A stretch of DNA of 64,000 nt, taken from contig JAZQSE010000027.1 of the NCBI GenBank assembly GCA_045629945.1, positions 1-64,000 of the forward strand, written 5' to 3'. Made by a program: the position numbers and the translations under genes. Position 1 is the stretch's first letter. Each line of letters opens with the position of its first letter. The DNA comes from UBA1765 sp045629945. GTDB lineage: Bacteria > Fibrobacterota > Fibrobacteria > Fibrobacterales > Fibrobacteraceae. The notes below the pieces were generated by a model, which saw only the letters and a list, made by a program, of their open reading frames with translations, was not told the origin of the DNA and ran no database searches. Shown here piece by piece: positions 51,539 to 60,669 of the stretch.

Positions 51539-52195
51539 TTAATTGGTTTCCGTTTTAAGAACAGACCGAATGATAAAGTCAGAGACTGTATTTAACATGG
51601 CTTTTGTGCTGACAGGAGAAGGGTCGTATTCAGCGAATGAATGAGCGTTCACTAATAATTGGTGGAGAATGAAGAATATGACTCTTGAGGCCATTTCCAT
51701 GTTTAAAAGGCGAATTTCTTTTTTATTTAAAGCGTATTCTAAAACACGATAAATCATTCTTTTGGCTGGGTCGATACATTCTCTTGTATAAAAGGCTGCT
51801 AGTTCTGGGAAATTTTGAGATTCTGAGGTTAATAGTTTTGGAATGCCGCGGCAAGCCTCGCTTTCAAGTAAATCCCACCAACGTTGAACGAGAGTGCGGA
51901 TAAGTTCTTGTGGCGAATCAGTAAAATTGTCGATAATGCCGTCAGCGTAATTTAAAAGAGGCTTAATGGATTCTTCAATAACGGCTTTAAAAAGAGCTTC
52001 TTTGTTTTCAAAATACACATAAAGTGTTCCGGGTTGAATGCCTGCTTCTTTTGCAATATCGGCTACTTTAGTGGCGGCAAACCCTTGAGAAACAAAAAGT
52101 TTTTTTGCTGCTTGAATGATTTCTGTCGGTCGTTGTTCTTTTCTACGTTGCCAACGATTGCCTTCAGAATTAGATTGTTCTTGTTTTTCTTCCAT
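51539..52195 (-). CDS. TetR-family transcriptional regulator
   Basis: The 218-residue product has a TetR helix-turn-helix at about 24-70 (ATKVADIAKEAGIQPGTLY, then VYFENKEALF), followed by an all-helical ligand domain. It lies 60 bases downstream of the MATE gene on the same strand. It is a good candidate to repress that exporter. The effector is unknown. Its stop is directly at the queH start. Confidence 0.92.
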   Translation of the reverse strand: MEEKQEQSNSEGNRWQRRKEQRPTEIIQAAKKLFVSQGFAATKVADIAKEAGIQPGTLYVYFENKEALFKAVIEESIKPLLNYADGIIDNFTDSPQELIRTLVQRWWDLLESEACRGIPKLLTSESQNFPELAAFYTRECIDPAKRMIYRVLEYALNKKEIRLLNMEMASRVIFFILHQLLVNAHSFAEYDPSPVSTKAMLNTVSDFIIRSVLKTETN

Positions 52196-52255
52196 AATCT
52201 TCTTTCATAAAAAGTGATTGTAAGAAAATTAACTTTTTTTTTAAGATGTAAGAAA

Positions 52256-53629
52256 TTAAAAATCTTGATGAGGCATTTTTTTCAATTCTTTTCTTAAAAG
52301 GAATAGCCCAAGGAGAGCGGCTCCTGTGTCAGAAATTGGGGCTGCAAGAAAAATTCCTTTCAGTCCAAAAATGTGTCCCATAAGTAAAAGCATAGGAATG
52401 AGCAAGAGAACTTGTCGGGTGAGATTCTGGAAAATAGCTTGCCCTGGTTTTCCTGTGCCTTGGAAAAAGTTTGCAGAAAGAGCGCCAATAGCTATCATCG
52501 GAATGCCAAAAAGCCAGAGTCGCATGCCAGAAGTGGCCAGGTTTATTAAATCCTGATTGCCTGCAGCAAAAGGCATAACAAAATTTTCTGCGAATGTTTG
52601 TACAGAGAACCAAACGAGAACCATTATGGATGTGCCGTAAAGTAAAGGAATTTTGACTAAATAGCGAACGCGGGCAAATTTTTTTGCACCGAAATTATAA
52701 CCAATTAATGGTTGGACACCTTGCACAAAGGCAATTAAAGGCATAACCAGCAACATGGCTACGCTATTGATTATTCCGAATGCAGAAATAGCTAAATCGC
52801 CACTTTGGTATGTACTTTTCATGCCGTAATAAGCAAGGCTGTTGTTTAAAACGACGTTCATTAAACTGTTACAGATTTGCATAATGCTTGGAGGCGTTCC
52901 AAGGAAGAAAATTTTTCGCACATAAGGGAATTTGAGTTTCATGTAACGAATACCCAATTTTATAGGAGTATTCTTTTTAAAGAAGAAACTGAGAACGAAA
53001 ATCGCAACGATAAACTGAGAAAGGATGGTGGCCCATGCAGCCCCTTCTATTCCCATTCTGAATTTTATAATGAAAAGCCAATCAAAGAATATGTTGAAAA
53101 TGGCTCCGATTATAGAGCGAATCATTGCGGTTTTTGGATGGCCCATAGAACGGATAAAGTGGTTCATGGCAGGCGTAATGGTTTGAAAAACTGCTCCGCA
53201 TAAAATGATTCGCATGTAAGAAGTGGCGTAAGGCAAAGTTTCTTCACTGGCTCCAAATGAACGGAGTAATGGCTCCATAAAAATTTGACCGAAAGTAAAA
53301 GAAAAAAGAGCCATTAAAATCAACAAAGTCAAAGCATTGTTTAAAATGATTCTTGCTTGTTCGTATTTCTTTTCACCGAGACGAATTGAAAAAAGAGTAT
53401 TTGCCCCAACGCCGATTACCATAGAAAGAGCCATGATAAAAAGCGAAATAGGGAAACAAAGTGTAATGCCTGCAATGCCCAAATAACCAACGCCTTGCCC
53501 GACAAAATAACGGTCCACTATGTTGTATAGGGATTCGATAATCATGCTGATGATGGCGGGTATTGAAAAAGAAAGAATGAGCTTTGGAATGCTTGCTGTG
53601 CCTAGAGTTGAAATTTTATTGTTTAACAT
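52256..53629 (-). CDS. MATE family efflux transporter
   Basis: Sodium- or proton-driven multidrug or metabolite exporter in the inner membrane. The 457-residue product has twelve membrane segments in two related halves. It has the MATE N-terminal pattern IPAIISMIIESLYNIVDRYF and the second-half GVQPLIGYNFGAKKFARV. It overlaps the FHA gene by 7 bases and precedes the TetR gene. Confidence 0.92.
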   Translation of the reverse strand: MLNNKISTLGTASIPKLILSFSIPAIISMIIESLYNIVDRYFVGQGVGYLGIAGITLCFPISLFIMALSMVIGVGANTLFSIRLGEKKYEQARIILNNALTLLILMALFSFTFGQIFMEPLLRSFGASEETLPYATSYMRIILCGAVFQTITPAMNHFIRSMGHPKTAMIRSIIGAIFNIFFDWLFIIKFRMGIEGAAWATILSQFIVAIFVLSFFFKKNTPIKLGIRYMKLKFPYVRKIFFLGTPPSIMQICNSLMNVVLNNSLAYYGMKSTYQSGDLAISAFGIINSVAMLLVMPLIAFVQGVQPLIGYNFGAKKFARVRYLVKIPLLYGTSIMVLVWFSVQTFAENFVMPFAAGNQDLINLATSGMRLWLFGIPMIAIGALSANFFQGTGKPGQAIFQNLTRQVLLLIPMLLLMGHIFGLKGIFLAAPISDTGAALLGLFLLRKELKKMPHQDF

Positions 53630-54387
53630 GATTCCTCTAGGCTTTTTAAAATTTGCACTTGCTCTGAGTCTGTTTTGATAGAACTGAAATATTGAATTTT
53701 ATAGGAACATTCTAAAGAAACTTGAGAGTCGTTCCAAAAAAATTTATGCTCATTTAAAGCATCGGCAAAAGTAGCGGCTTCAGTTTCTGTCTCTTTTTCA
53801 GAAATTCCGGATAAAAGAATTTTGAAATGTAAAGGTGTTGGAGAATAAAGCAGATGGGTGCGCGATTTTACATTGTTTATCAAAGAGAAAAATTTTAGGG
53901 CAAGAGTTTTTGGAAGAGAAATATTTGCATTTGGATTGATAATTAAATCAATTACAGAAATAGAAGTATTGTTTCTAGCCGCAAATTTTAAAAAACTTTT
54001 AGAACAAGTAATAAAATGTTCCAATGAAAAAATATTGTGAGCGCTGAATGTTTCTGTAATGTCAGCAGATGCCTGGATAACGACTTTTAGAATGGTTGCC
54101 CCAATCTGGAGTTGATCGCCATTTTTTAAAATAGTTTCACTTTGTTCTGTGAAATTGACGAAAGAACCGTTAGTACTGTGTAAATCTCTAAGATGAATGA
54201 CTTGTGTATTATTGAAAATTTCACAATGTTCTCTAGAAACTAGTTCGTCATTTAATCGGATGTCTGCACTAAGTCCGCGACCAATTATAGAACGGCCTTC
54301 TGGGATTTCAATGAATCTTTGCTGTTCAATAGGGAAAATAATTTTAAAAAAAAGCTTGTCATTTATCACGGCACAAAAAATAGTCAT
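53623..54387 (-). CDS. FHA-domain protein with degenerate GGDEF-like half
   Basis: The 254-residue product begins with a forkhead-associated domain (about residues 25-100). It has GRSIIGRGLSADIRLND, SREH and STNGSFVN, so it can bind phosphothreonine peptides. The C-terminal half (about 115-245) follows the strand order of a GGDEF diguanylate cyclase. It lacks the GGDEF signature, reading PLHFKILLSG at that place. It is probably a catalytically dead sensor or scaffold. It overlaps the MATE gene by 7 bases. Confidence 0.8.
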   Translation of the reverse strand: MTIFCAVINDKLFFKIIFPIEQQRFIEIPEGRSIIGRGLSADIRLNDELVSREHCEIFNNTQVIHLRDLHSTNGSFVNFTEQSETILKNGDQLQIGATILKVVIQASADITETFSAHNIFSLEHFITCSKSFLKFAARNNTSISVIDLIINPNANISLPKTLALKFFSLINNVKSRTHLLYSPTPLHFKILLSGISEKETETEAATFADALNEHKFFWNDSQVSLECSYKIQYFSSIKTDSEQVQILKSLEESC

Positions 54388-54475
54388 TTTTTATGCGTTA
54401 TAAAAGGTTTGGAGAAAAGGAAAGTTTAAGAAAAAAAGATTATCTTTCTTTTATGTAGTTTTTAAAAGGTTTTTT

Positions 54476-55786
54476 ATGCCCATGCGTTTTTTTGTAATCC
54501 TTTTTTTGGCAAGTTTCTTTTTTGCTTGTACTTCAAATACAACAGGAACGGTTTCTGTTGATGAAGAAACAGAAATACAAGATTCTCTTTCTTTAGCAGA
54601 TCAAGAGTTTTTCTTTAACTATGATATTTTGCAAAAGCAGTATTATTGGGCCGAAGAGGAATTAGAAGACCCTTTGACTTATTATTATGCTTATGTTGAA
54701 GATGAAGAATTCGGGAATGTCCAATACATGTATTCTATGCTTTCTGATTCTTTTACTTATTATATTCCACCAGAATTGCTTCAGCTTTTTATTGAAATGA
54801 TGTTTGGTATGCCAACAGAAGTTGGCCCAGGACTTGAATTGAATGATTCTCTTTTTGTAACAAGAGTTTATAAAGAAAGTCCTGCTGATATAGCTCAAGT
54901 AGAAGTCGGGGATTTGATTTTAGCCGTTGATGAAATTCCGATTAAACAAAAGGGAACTTTTGAACGTTTGGCTGCAGGTGAAGTAGGTGATGAAATAAGC
55001 CTTACATTGCTTCGCGATGAAGACACTATTTCGTTATCTCTTGTGCTAGAAGAATTTACTCTTCCGACGGTTTTTGTTGATTCTGTTGAAGGAGTGCCGG
55101 TTATTCATGTGACTGAATTTTCTTCGGAAACAATTGGTGGTAGCACTTATAAAGAATGGATTGCTGCTTTAGAACAAACACATGGAGCGAAAGCAACGAT
55201 TATTGATTTACGAGGAAACCTTGGAGGAGATGTAGAAATTTGTATGGATATGGCTTCTGAACTTTTGCATAAAAACGATACTTTAGTGATTATGCAATCA
55301 ACTGATTGGAACGAAAAAGAAGAAAAGCAAGTGAAAGGTTTAGAGCCGATTCTTGCAACGACGGAAGGAATCGGAGTAGAGCGTTACTATGTTTTCTTAG
55401 CCGATACTGCAAGTGCCAGTTGTTCAGAAATGATGCTTGCGGCTGTTGTGCAAAATAAAAAATCACCAATTGTTGGCATGCAGACTTATGGCAAAGGGAT
55501 TATGCAGTATCTTGGGCTTACTCCTGCTGAAGGCTTGTATTCTGTAACAGTTGCTGAATTTTTAGATAAGAATGGAGAAGCCTTTCACCGTAAAGGATTT
55601 GAACCTGATTTTTATAGTGAAAATGAAGACGAAATTTTTGCCAAAGCGTTAGAATTTATTGAAGTAGAACAAGAACGTGAAGCTGGTTTTGGTAAAGAAC
55701 ATAGCTTGTTCAAGAAAACAACCGGAAAACCAGCAAAAGCACTTAAACCAGGAGCTTATCGTTTTATTGGTGAATGGCCACGTTAG
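54476..55786 (+). CDS. S41-family (C-terminal processing) protease lipoprotein
   Basis: The 436-residue product has a lipoprotein signal (ASFFFACTSN, Cys near residue 18), a PDZ domain at about 112-190 and an S41 peptidase domain at about 190-400. Catalytic residues fit the family: Ser in SASCSEMM and Lys 25 residues later in TYGKG. RGNLGG matches the conserved glycine loop. It probably cleaves periplasmic or outer membrane proteins. It ends convergently, overlapping the epimerase gene by 23 bases. Confidence 0.9.
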   Translation: MPMRFFVILFLASFFFACTSNTTGTVSVDEETEIQDSLSLADQEFFFNYDILQKQYYWAEEELEDPLTYYYAYVEDEEFGNVQYMYSMLSDSFTYYIPPELLQLFIEMMFGMPTEVGPGLELNDSLFVTRVYKESPADIAQVEVGDLILAVDEIPIKQKGTFERLAAGEVGDEISLTLLRDEDTISLSLVLEEFTLPTVFVDSVEGVPVIHVTEFSSETIGGSTYKEWIAALEQTHGAKATIIDLRGNLGGDVEICMDMASELLHKNDTLVIMQSTDWNEKEEKQVKGLEPILATTEGIGVERYYVFLADTASASCSEMMLAAVVQNKKSPIVGMQTYGKGIMQYLGLTPAEGLYSVTVAEFLDKNGEAFHRKGFEPDFYSENEDEIFAKALEFIEVEQEREAGFGKEHSLFKKTTGKPAKALKPGAYRFIGEWPR

Positions 55787-56714
55787 CGCCCCATTCTAAT
55801 TCAAGTGTTTCGCCAGGTTGTAGAACGGTTAATTCGCGATGATGGTTTAAAACATCTGGCTCATGAGTCATAGGTTCTATAGCAATACTTTCTCTGTCTG
55901 GAGCCGTGTAAATTTGGATAAAACGATATTCTTTTGCATTTGAATTTTGCCAGACAGAAAGAGTGGCGCTAGAACTTTTTAGAATGGTTTCTGATTTTTC
56001 TACAAGGTTTTGAATGGCAAAACAGTCATTGATAAAAGTATCTCCAAGGAGCGAGTCGTTAAAACGAGTTTCAGTTTCGCGCATGCCAGTAGGAATGTCT
56101 GTAGAATCTACAAGAACTTTTTCAGCGGTCGGGATTTTTAAAGTTAAGTTGTTGATTTTTTCACCGAGAGAAAAATAAGGGTGAAAACCTTCGGAATAAG
56201 GCATTTCTTTTGAACCGGTATTTGTTGTTTTTGTTTTTACGCTAAAAGAATTTTCTGAGAAGGTGAAAATGGTTTCAGCATGAAATGGAAACGGGAAACC
56301 TTCGTGATTGCCTGTCCAATCATAAGCGAGAGTGAGAATAGCTTTTTCATTGTTGCTTGTAAAAGATTTTAAAACCCATTTTTTTTGATGGACTAAACCG
56401 TGTAAAGCGTGTTTTGCCCAAGAGACATTGTTGTCGAGTTTAAAAGTTTCGCCTTTCCAGTTCCAAATGGCGTTATTTGTGCGGCCAGCCCAAGGAGCAA
56501 GGCGAACGCCGGCACTTGTATCGTTTTGAATTTTCCAGAAAGATTCTTCGGTCTGATAGCCATAAAGTAAATTAAGAATGGACTTTTCTGTAGGAATTCT
56601 CCAAGCGTTTAAACCGGCTCCCCAGCCAGTTAAAATTTCAAGTTCGGTGCCATTTTGTTTTTGAATGATTAAGCGTTCAACAGAACCAAGAGGAGAAGAA
56701 ATCAAAGTAAACAT
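55764..56714 (-). CDS. galM: Aldose 1-epimerase (galactose mutarotase family)
   Basis: Interconverts alpha and beta anomers of hexoses. The 316-residue product has RLAPWAGRTNNAIWNWKG near residue 72, HALHGLVHQKKW with the first catalytic-region His, GFHPYFSLG with the second, and a late acidic stretch with IAIEPMTHEPDVLN. The fold and length fit the GalM superfamily. The exact sugar is not known. Confidence 0.85.
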   Translation of the reverse strand: MFTLISSPLGSVERLIIQKQNGTELEILTGWGAGLNAWRIPTEKSILNLLYGYQTEESFWKIQNDTSAGVRLAPWAGRTNNAIWNWKGETFKLDNNVSWAKHALHGLVHQKKWVLKSFTSNNEKAILTLAYDWTGNHEGFPFPFHAETIFTFSENSFSVKTKTTNTGSKEMPYSEGFHPYFSLGEKINNLTLKIPTAEKVLVDSTDIPTGMRETETRFNDSLLGDTFINDCFAIQNLVEKSETILKSSSATLSVWQNSNAKEYRFIQIYTAPDRESIAIEPMTHEPDVLNHHRELTVLQPGETLELEWGANVAIHQ

Positions 56715-56787
56715 AAAAGCCTTCTAGAAAAAGTTTCTTACAATATAGATTTAAAATAGAGAGAGAAAATGTAAGTATATTTGGTGT

Positions 56788-58107
56788 ATGTTTCAGGAAC
56801 AAGAAAAATCAGTAACTATTGTAGCCCCAATGACTCCGGCGGGAGTTTCTGCTGTAGCCGCTTTACGTGTGAGCGGGCCAAAGTCAAAGGAAATTGTAAA
56901 AACTTTGTTTGGTTGTGAAAATGCAGAACCGAGAAAAGCGTGTTATGGCGTTTTAAAACACCCTGAAACTAAAAAGCAAATAGATTCTCTTTTGTACATA
57001 TTTTATAGTGGGCCAGCATCTTACACAGGTGAAGATTCTTTAGAAATTTTTCCGCATGGCAACCCTTTAATTGTAAGAGAAATTCTGCAAGCGATTCTTA
57101 CTTTTTCGAATGTGCGTTTAGCAGAACCCGGTGAGTTTACTAAGCGAGCTTTTTTAAATGGAAAATTGGATTTGGTGCAAGCTGCGTCAGTTGGAGAAGT
57201 CATTCACAGTACATCTACTGCAGCACTTGAAAATGCAAGGCGACTCCTTTCTGGACGTTTTTCAAAACAAGTAAAAGAACTTGCAAAATCGGTTTTGTCT
57301 TTTTCTGCGTTGCTTGAGCTTGATGTGGATTTTGCAGAAGAAGAAGCTGACCCTGATTTTGATGGCTGGGAAAATCGTTTGCTTGAAATACAGAAAACAA
57401 TTCACTCATTGCTTATCCGGTTTAAAAATGCTGCTACAGTCAATCGCTTGCCTTTGGCTGTTGTTTATGGCGCGCCTAATGCAGGTAAGTCTAGTTTAAT
57501 CAATGCTTTGCTTGCAGAAGACCGGCTTTTGGTAAGCAATATTGCCGGCACAACAAGAGACTTTGTTGAAGTGCGTTTAATGCTTCCTGGGGGAGAAATT
57601 CGTTTGGTGGATACCGCAGGAATAGGAAACGCTCCGGTTTCAGAATTAGACGCACTTTCAATGGAAAAAAGTAAAGCGATTCTTGCCGAAGCAGATTTGA
57701 AAATTCATTTGGTTGACCCTGTGGAAGGTAAGTTAAATTCTGAAGAAAATGAAATTTTAGTTTATTCGAAATCTGATATTTTGAAAATAGAAAATGAATT
57801 CTGTGTCTCTTCAAAAACTCGCGAAGGGTTAGATGACTTGAGAAATCTTTTGAATGAAAAATTATACGCTGAAAAAGAATTGCCGACAGAAGATTTTTGG
57901 ATTACAAGTGAAAGAGAACGCCTTTGTCTAGAAGATGCTTTGGTAGGAGTAAACCGGGCGATTGAACTATTAAGAAATAACCCGGCGGTAGAATTGATTG
58001 CGTTTGAAATGCAAACAGTTCGCCATGCATTGCTTTCAATTACAGGCGAAATTTCTTCAGAAGATATTCTGCAATCAATATTTTCAGATTTTTGTATCGG
58101 AAAGTAA
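56788..58107 (+). CDS. mnmE: tRNA uridine-5-carboxymethylaminomethyl modification GTPase
   Basis: MnmE works with MnmG on the wobble uridine of tRNAs. The 439-residue product has the N-terminal folate-binding domain with the SYTGEDSLEIFPHGN segment and a helical domain. The inserted G domain has GAPNAGKSSL, AGTTRDFVE, DTAG and YSKSD. The invariant C-terminal CIGK carries the catalytic Cys. It is slightly shorter than the usual 450-460 residues. Confidence 0.96.
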   Translation: MFQEQEKSVTIVAPMTPAGVSAVAALRVSGPKSKEIVKTLFGCENAEPRKACYGVLKHPETKKQIDSLLYIFYSGPASYTGEDSLEIFPHGNPLIVREILQAILTFSNVRLAEPGEFTKRAFLNGKLDLVQAASVGEVIHSTSTAALENARRLLSGRFSKQVKELAKSVLSFSALLELDVDFAEEEADPDFDGWENRLLEIQKTIHSLLIRFKNAATVNRLPLAVVYGAPNAGKSSLINALLAEDRLLVSNIAGTTRDFVEVRLMLPGGEIRLVDTAGIGNAPVSELDALSMEKSKAILAEADLKIHLVDPVEGKLNSEENEILVYSKSDILKIENEFCVSSKTREGLDDLRNLLNEKLYAEKELPTEDFWITSERERLCLEDALVGVNRAIELLRNNPAVELIAFEMQTVRHALLSITGEISSEDILQSIFSDFCIGK

Positions 58108-58109
58108 GA

Positions 58110-59021
58110 TTATTCTGCTAAAGCGTTTAATTTTTCAATGATTGCCGGGACTTTTCTGAAGTTTTCGTGATAAATGGCACTAATTTTATTGCAGAGCAAT
58201 TCAAGGCGTTTGCGTTCCGTTGTATTTGCCGAATTCTGACGGAGCAATTCTAAAGTTTTGCAAACTTGTTCTAAATCGTCTTTGCCAGAATAAGGTTGCA
58301 TAAAATGATTGAATTGAGTAATTGCTTTTTGAAAGTCAGATTCAGCGGCTTGAGAAAGCATAAAAGGAATGATTCTTGTGTCAAATAGCTCTTGCAAATT
58401 ACCGATAAAAGAATTTAAAGAAGCGTCGCTTGGGAACAAGTCAGAATTTTCTTTCAAAGAATTGGTATCAAGAATTTCTTGCGATTCAATTTGAGAAAGC
58501 AGTTCTTCTAAGTAGCGTTGTTCTGTTACTTTCACTTGTTCTTTGTATTTGGCCTGGTAGTAAATTGGCAAGCTGGTAAGACAAAAATGCGCTTGCCCAA
58601 CGCCCTGGAATTCTCCGATGTAAAAAATATCACCATCGTCTTTAAGAATTTCTTCTTCGGATTCTTTGTGCGTGATTTTTGCAGGTATAGGAATGACTTC
58701 CATATTAGAAAGTTCATTGATGCGGTCCCGAATCATTTCTGGGTCAAAGCCTTCGGGTAAATCGCCGCCTTCTTCTTGAATGCGTTCAATTAAGTTGTCA
58801 ATTTTTTCATCGAAATTATTGCCAAGTTCTTTCTGGAGAAGCTGGCGGACGGTATTTGCATCTCTGAAATCACCTTCAATAACCAAAAGCCCGTTACGGA
58901 CCATGTTCTGGAACGGCGCTGGTGCTGGTTCAGAGTCTGTAGAAGGTAAAATTCTAGCATAGGCAATTAACTTGCCGCTTAAAATATTTGCATCACCTTT
59001 TTTTTGTTCAATACCTAACAT
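58110..59021 (-). CDS. Hypothetical cytoplasmic protein
   Basis: I do not recognise this 303-residue protein. I suggest the ATG at 59021 (MLGIEQKKG); an upstream ATG at 59039 is possible, and neither has a clear ribosome-binding site. There is no signal peptide or membrane segment. The N-terminal 150 residues are of mixed alpha/beta type (VRNGLLVIEGDFRDANTVRQ), followed by a helical, glutamine- and leucine-rich C-terminal half. It ends convergently, 2 bases from mnmE. Confidence 0.7.
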   Translation of the reverse strand: MLGIEQKKGDANILSGKLIAYARILPSTDSEPAPAPFQNMVRNGLLVIEGDFRDANTVRQLLQKELGNNFDEKIDNLIERIQEEGGDLPEGFDPEMIRDRINELSNMEVIPIPAKITHKESEEEILKDDGDIFYIGEFQGVGQAHFCLTSLPIYYQAKYKEQVKVTEQRYLEELLSQIESQEILDTNSLKENSDLFPSDASLNSFIGNLQELFDTRIIPFMLSQAAESDFQKAITQFNHFMQPYSGKDDLEQVCKTLELLRQNSANTTERKRLELLCNKISAIYHENFRKVPAIIEKLNALAE

Positions 59022-59088
59022 CGTGCTAGAAGATAGCAAAAATTCAAGAATAAAACGAGTCCTTTATTGTATTTGCTATGTTTAAAGT

Positions 59089-59847
59089 ATGGATAAAACA
59101 TGGGAAAAAATCCTTGAAATGTGTAATCGTTTTTCAACGGTTACTTACGAAAATCTGACAAAAATTATCCGTTATGCAGAAACGGGTTCTTCGTCTTCGG
59201 CTCTTTCGTTAGACGATTCTTTTCAAAATGACGTTGATTCCTGGATGGGAGGCGGAACTTGTTTTAGCATGACTTGGTTTGTATACCAAGAACTTTTGGA
59301 ATTAGGGCTTTCACCAAAACTTTGGATGGGGCATAAAAGAAAAGAACGCAATATCCATTGTGCGCTTTGTTTGCCTTATGAAGGTAAAGAGTTTTTGTTT
59401 GACCCTGGTTATCTGATTTTTGACCCGCTTGAACTTCCAAGGACATTTTTGGTCGGGGATAATACCAGTGTTTATCCTTTAGTTCCTAATGCGGTGCGCC
59501 TTGTTCGGCAAAAGGATTTGCTTGAACTTTGGACTGGGTCTTTACAAGGGAACATGAAATTGCGTTTTGAATTTGAAATGTGTGGTGTTTCTGAAACGGA
59601 GTTTCGAAAATACTGGCAAGAAAGTTTTAGCCGGGAAATGATGACTTACCCGGTATTGAATCGTTTAGACAGAGAACGCGGTATTCAGTATTATTTTCAA
59701 AAAGGCAATTTAATGATTCGCGATAAAGATGGCTCTCGGATGGAAAAAATTGAAAGAGAACGGCAAGGTTCTGTTTTGAGTGAAATTTTTAATCTCTCGC
59801 CGGATTTGATTGAAAAAGCCTTATTTGTTTTAGATAAAAAAAAGTAA
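59089..59847 (+). CDS. Arylamine N-acetyltransferase-like protein
   Basis: The 252-residue product shows the Cys-His-Asp triad of the arylamine N-acetyltransferase/transglutaminase-like fold. Cys is in GGGTCFSMTW near residue 64, His in NIHCALCLP near 90, and Asp in FLFDPGYLIF near 105. The preceding TVTYENLTKII resembles the NAT motif PFENL. The substrate is unknown, and the N- and C-terminal parts are not typical. It starts opposite the 58110 gene with a shared 67-base promoter gap. Confidence 0.68.
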   Translation: MDKTWEKILEMCNRFSTVTYENLTKIIRYAETGSSSSALSLDDSFQNDVDSWMGGGTCFSMTWFVYQELLELGLSPKLWMGHKRKERNIHCALCLPYEGKEFLFDPGYLIFDPLELPRTFLVGDNTSVYPLVPNAVRLVRQKDLLELWTGSLQGNMKLRFEFEMCGVSETEFRKYWQESFSREMMTYPVLNRLDRERGIQYYFQKGNLMIRDKDGSRMEKIERERQGSVLSEIFNLSPDLIEKALFVLDKKK

Positions 59848-59880
59848 ATTTAAATGGTTGAAATTTTTGAAGGAGTTTCT

Positions 59881-60369
59881 ATGAAAAAGTTGGTTTTAAG
59901 TCTTTTGTTTTTAGCCGGAGTTTTTGCTTTTATAGGCTGTTCTTCTGCTCCAAAGATTACAGCTGAAGGTGTTTCAGACCAGAGCGATGTAATTATTGAA
60001 GTTCGTGAAATGGGTGAAACGCTTAGCATGATGGTTGGAAAAACTTTTTATCTGAATGCGGCACAAGCCGGAGCTCCTAAATTATTTCCAATGCAAGTAA
60101 CTGTTCGTGACCCGGAAAATGTAGAACACGTTACCCCGACAAGAACCATTATTTCTCAGGAAAACTTTGTTGAATTTTTGCGTTTGTGCGTCCAGACGCC
60201 GGTGAATTTTGGAATTGTAATTGATGCTTCTGTAAAAAATCAAATCGGATTTGATGAAGCTTCTACCATTGAAAAATTAAAAGCCATGATTCAGAGCATT
60301 GAAGGAAGTTCTGCTTATTTAATGCATGGAGAAGCAGGGCAGTGGAAAGATATTACAAAACTATTTTAA
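59881..60369 (+). CDS. Small lipoprotein of unknown function
   Basis: The ATG at 59881 (MKKLVLSLLF), preceded by AAGGAG, is preferred over an upstream start at 59854. This gives 162 residues with a lipobox end VFAFIGCSSAP. The mature part has a beta-strand and helix pattern (QSDVIIEVREMGETLSMMVG) and contains one further Cys. I recognise no family. It lies 33 bases after the NAT-like gene and may be co-transcribed. Confidence 0.75.
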   Translation: MKKLVLSLLFLAGVFAFIGCSSAPKITAEGVSDQSDVIIEVREMGETLSMMVGKTFYLNAAQAGAPKLFPMQVTVRDPENVEHVTPTRTIISQENFVEFLRLCVQTPVNFGIVIDASVKNQIGFDEASTIEKLKAMIQSIEGSSAYLMHGEAGQWKDITKLF

Positions 60370-60387
60370 TTGTTTGATAATCAACAT

Positions 60388-60606
60388 TTAAAACCATAAG
60401 GCGTCAAGTTCTCTGGCGTCTTTTGCTTTTTTCCAAGTCAGGTAACCAGGTCTATAAACAAGAGTTTCTTCGGTGAGGTTGTTTTGCCTGATTTGTTCAG
60501 CTAAAGTACTTGGTAAAAATGGCCCGAAAACACTAAAACCATTGCTTAGCCACCAGAAACCTTTTTCTGATTTTGGAATTGGCGGGATTTTTGAATTGTC
60601 TTTCAT
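60388..60606 (-). CDS. Small GYF_2-like domain protein
   Basis: The 72-residue product is one compact domain: FWWLSNGFSVFGPFLPSTL, then EETLVYRPGYLTWKKAKDA, ending ELDALWF. The pattern W...G...GPF...L, then tLV...G...W..A.d...L fits the GYF_2 family, thought to bind peptides or partner proteins. Its partner is unknown. It is a lone minus-strand gene between plus-strand genes. Confidence 0.65.
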   Translation of the reverse strand: MKDNSKIPPIPKSEKGFWWLSNGFSVFGPFLPSTLAEQIRQNNLTEETLVYRPGYLTWKKAKDARELDALWF

Positions 60607-60669
60607 ATTGTCAAATTTATCAATCTTTTTCTTTTGCTAATTTATTTTAGAATAATTTAGTGAGGAAAT

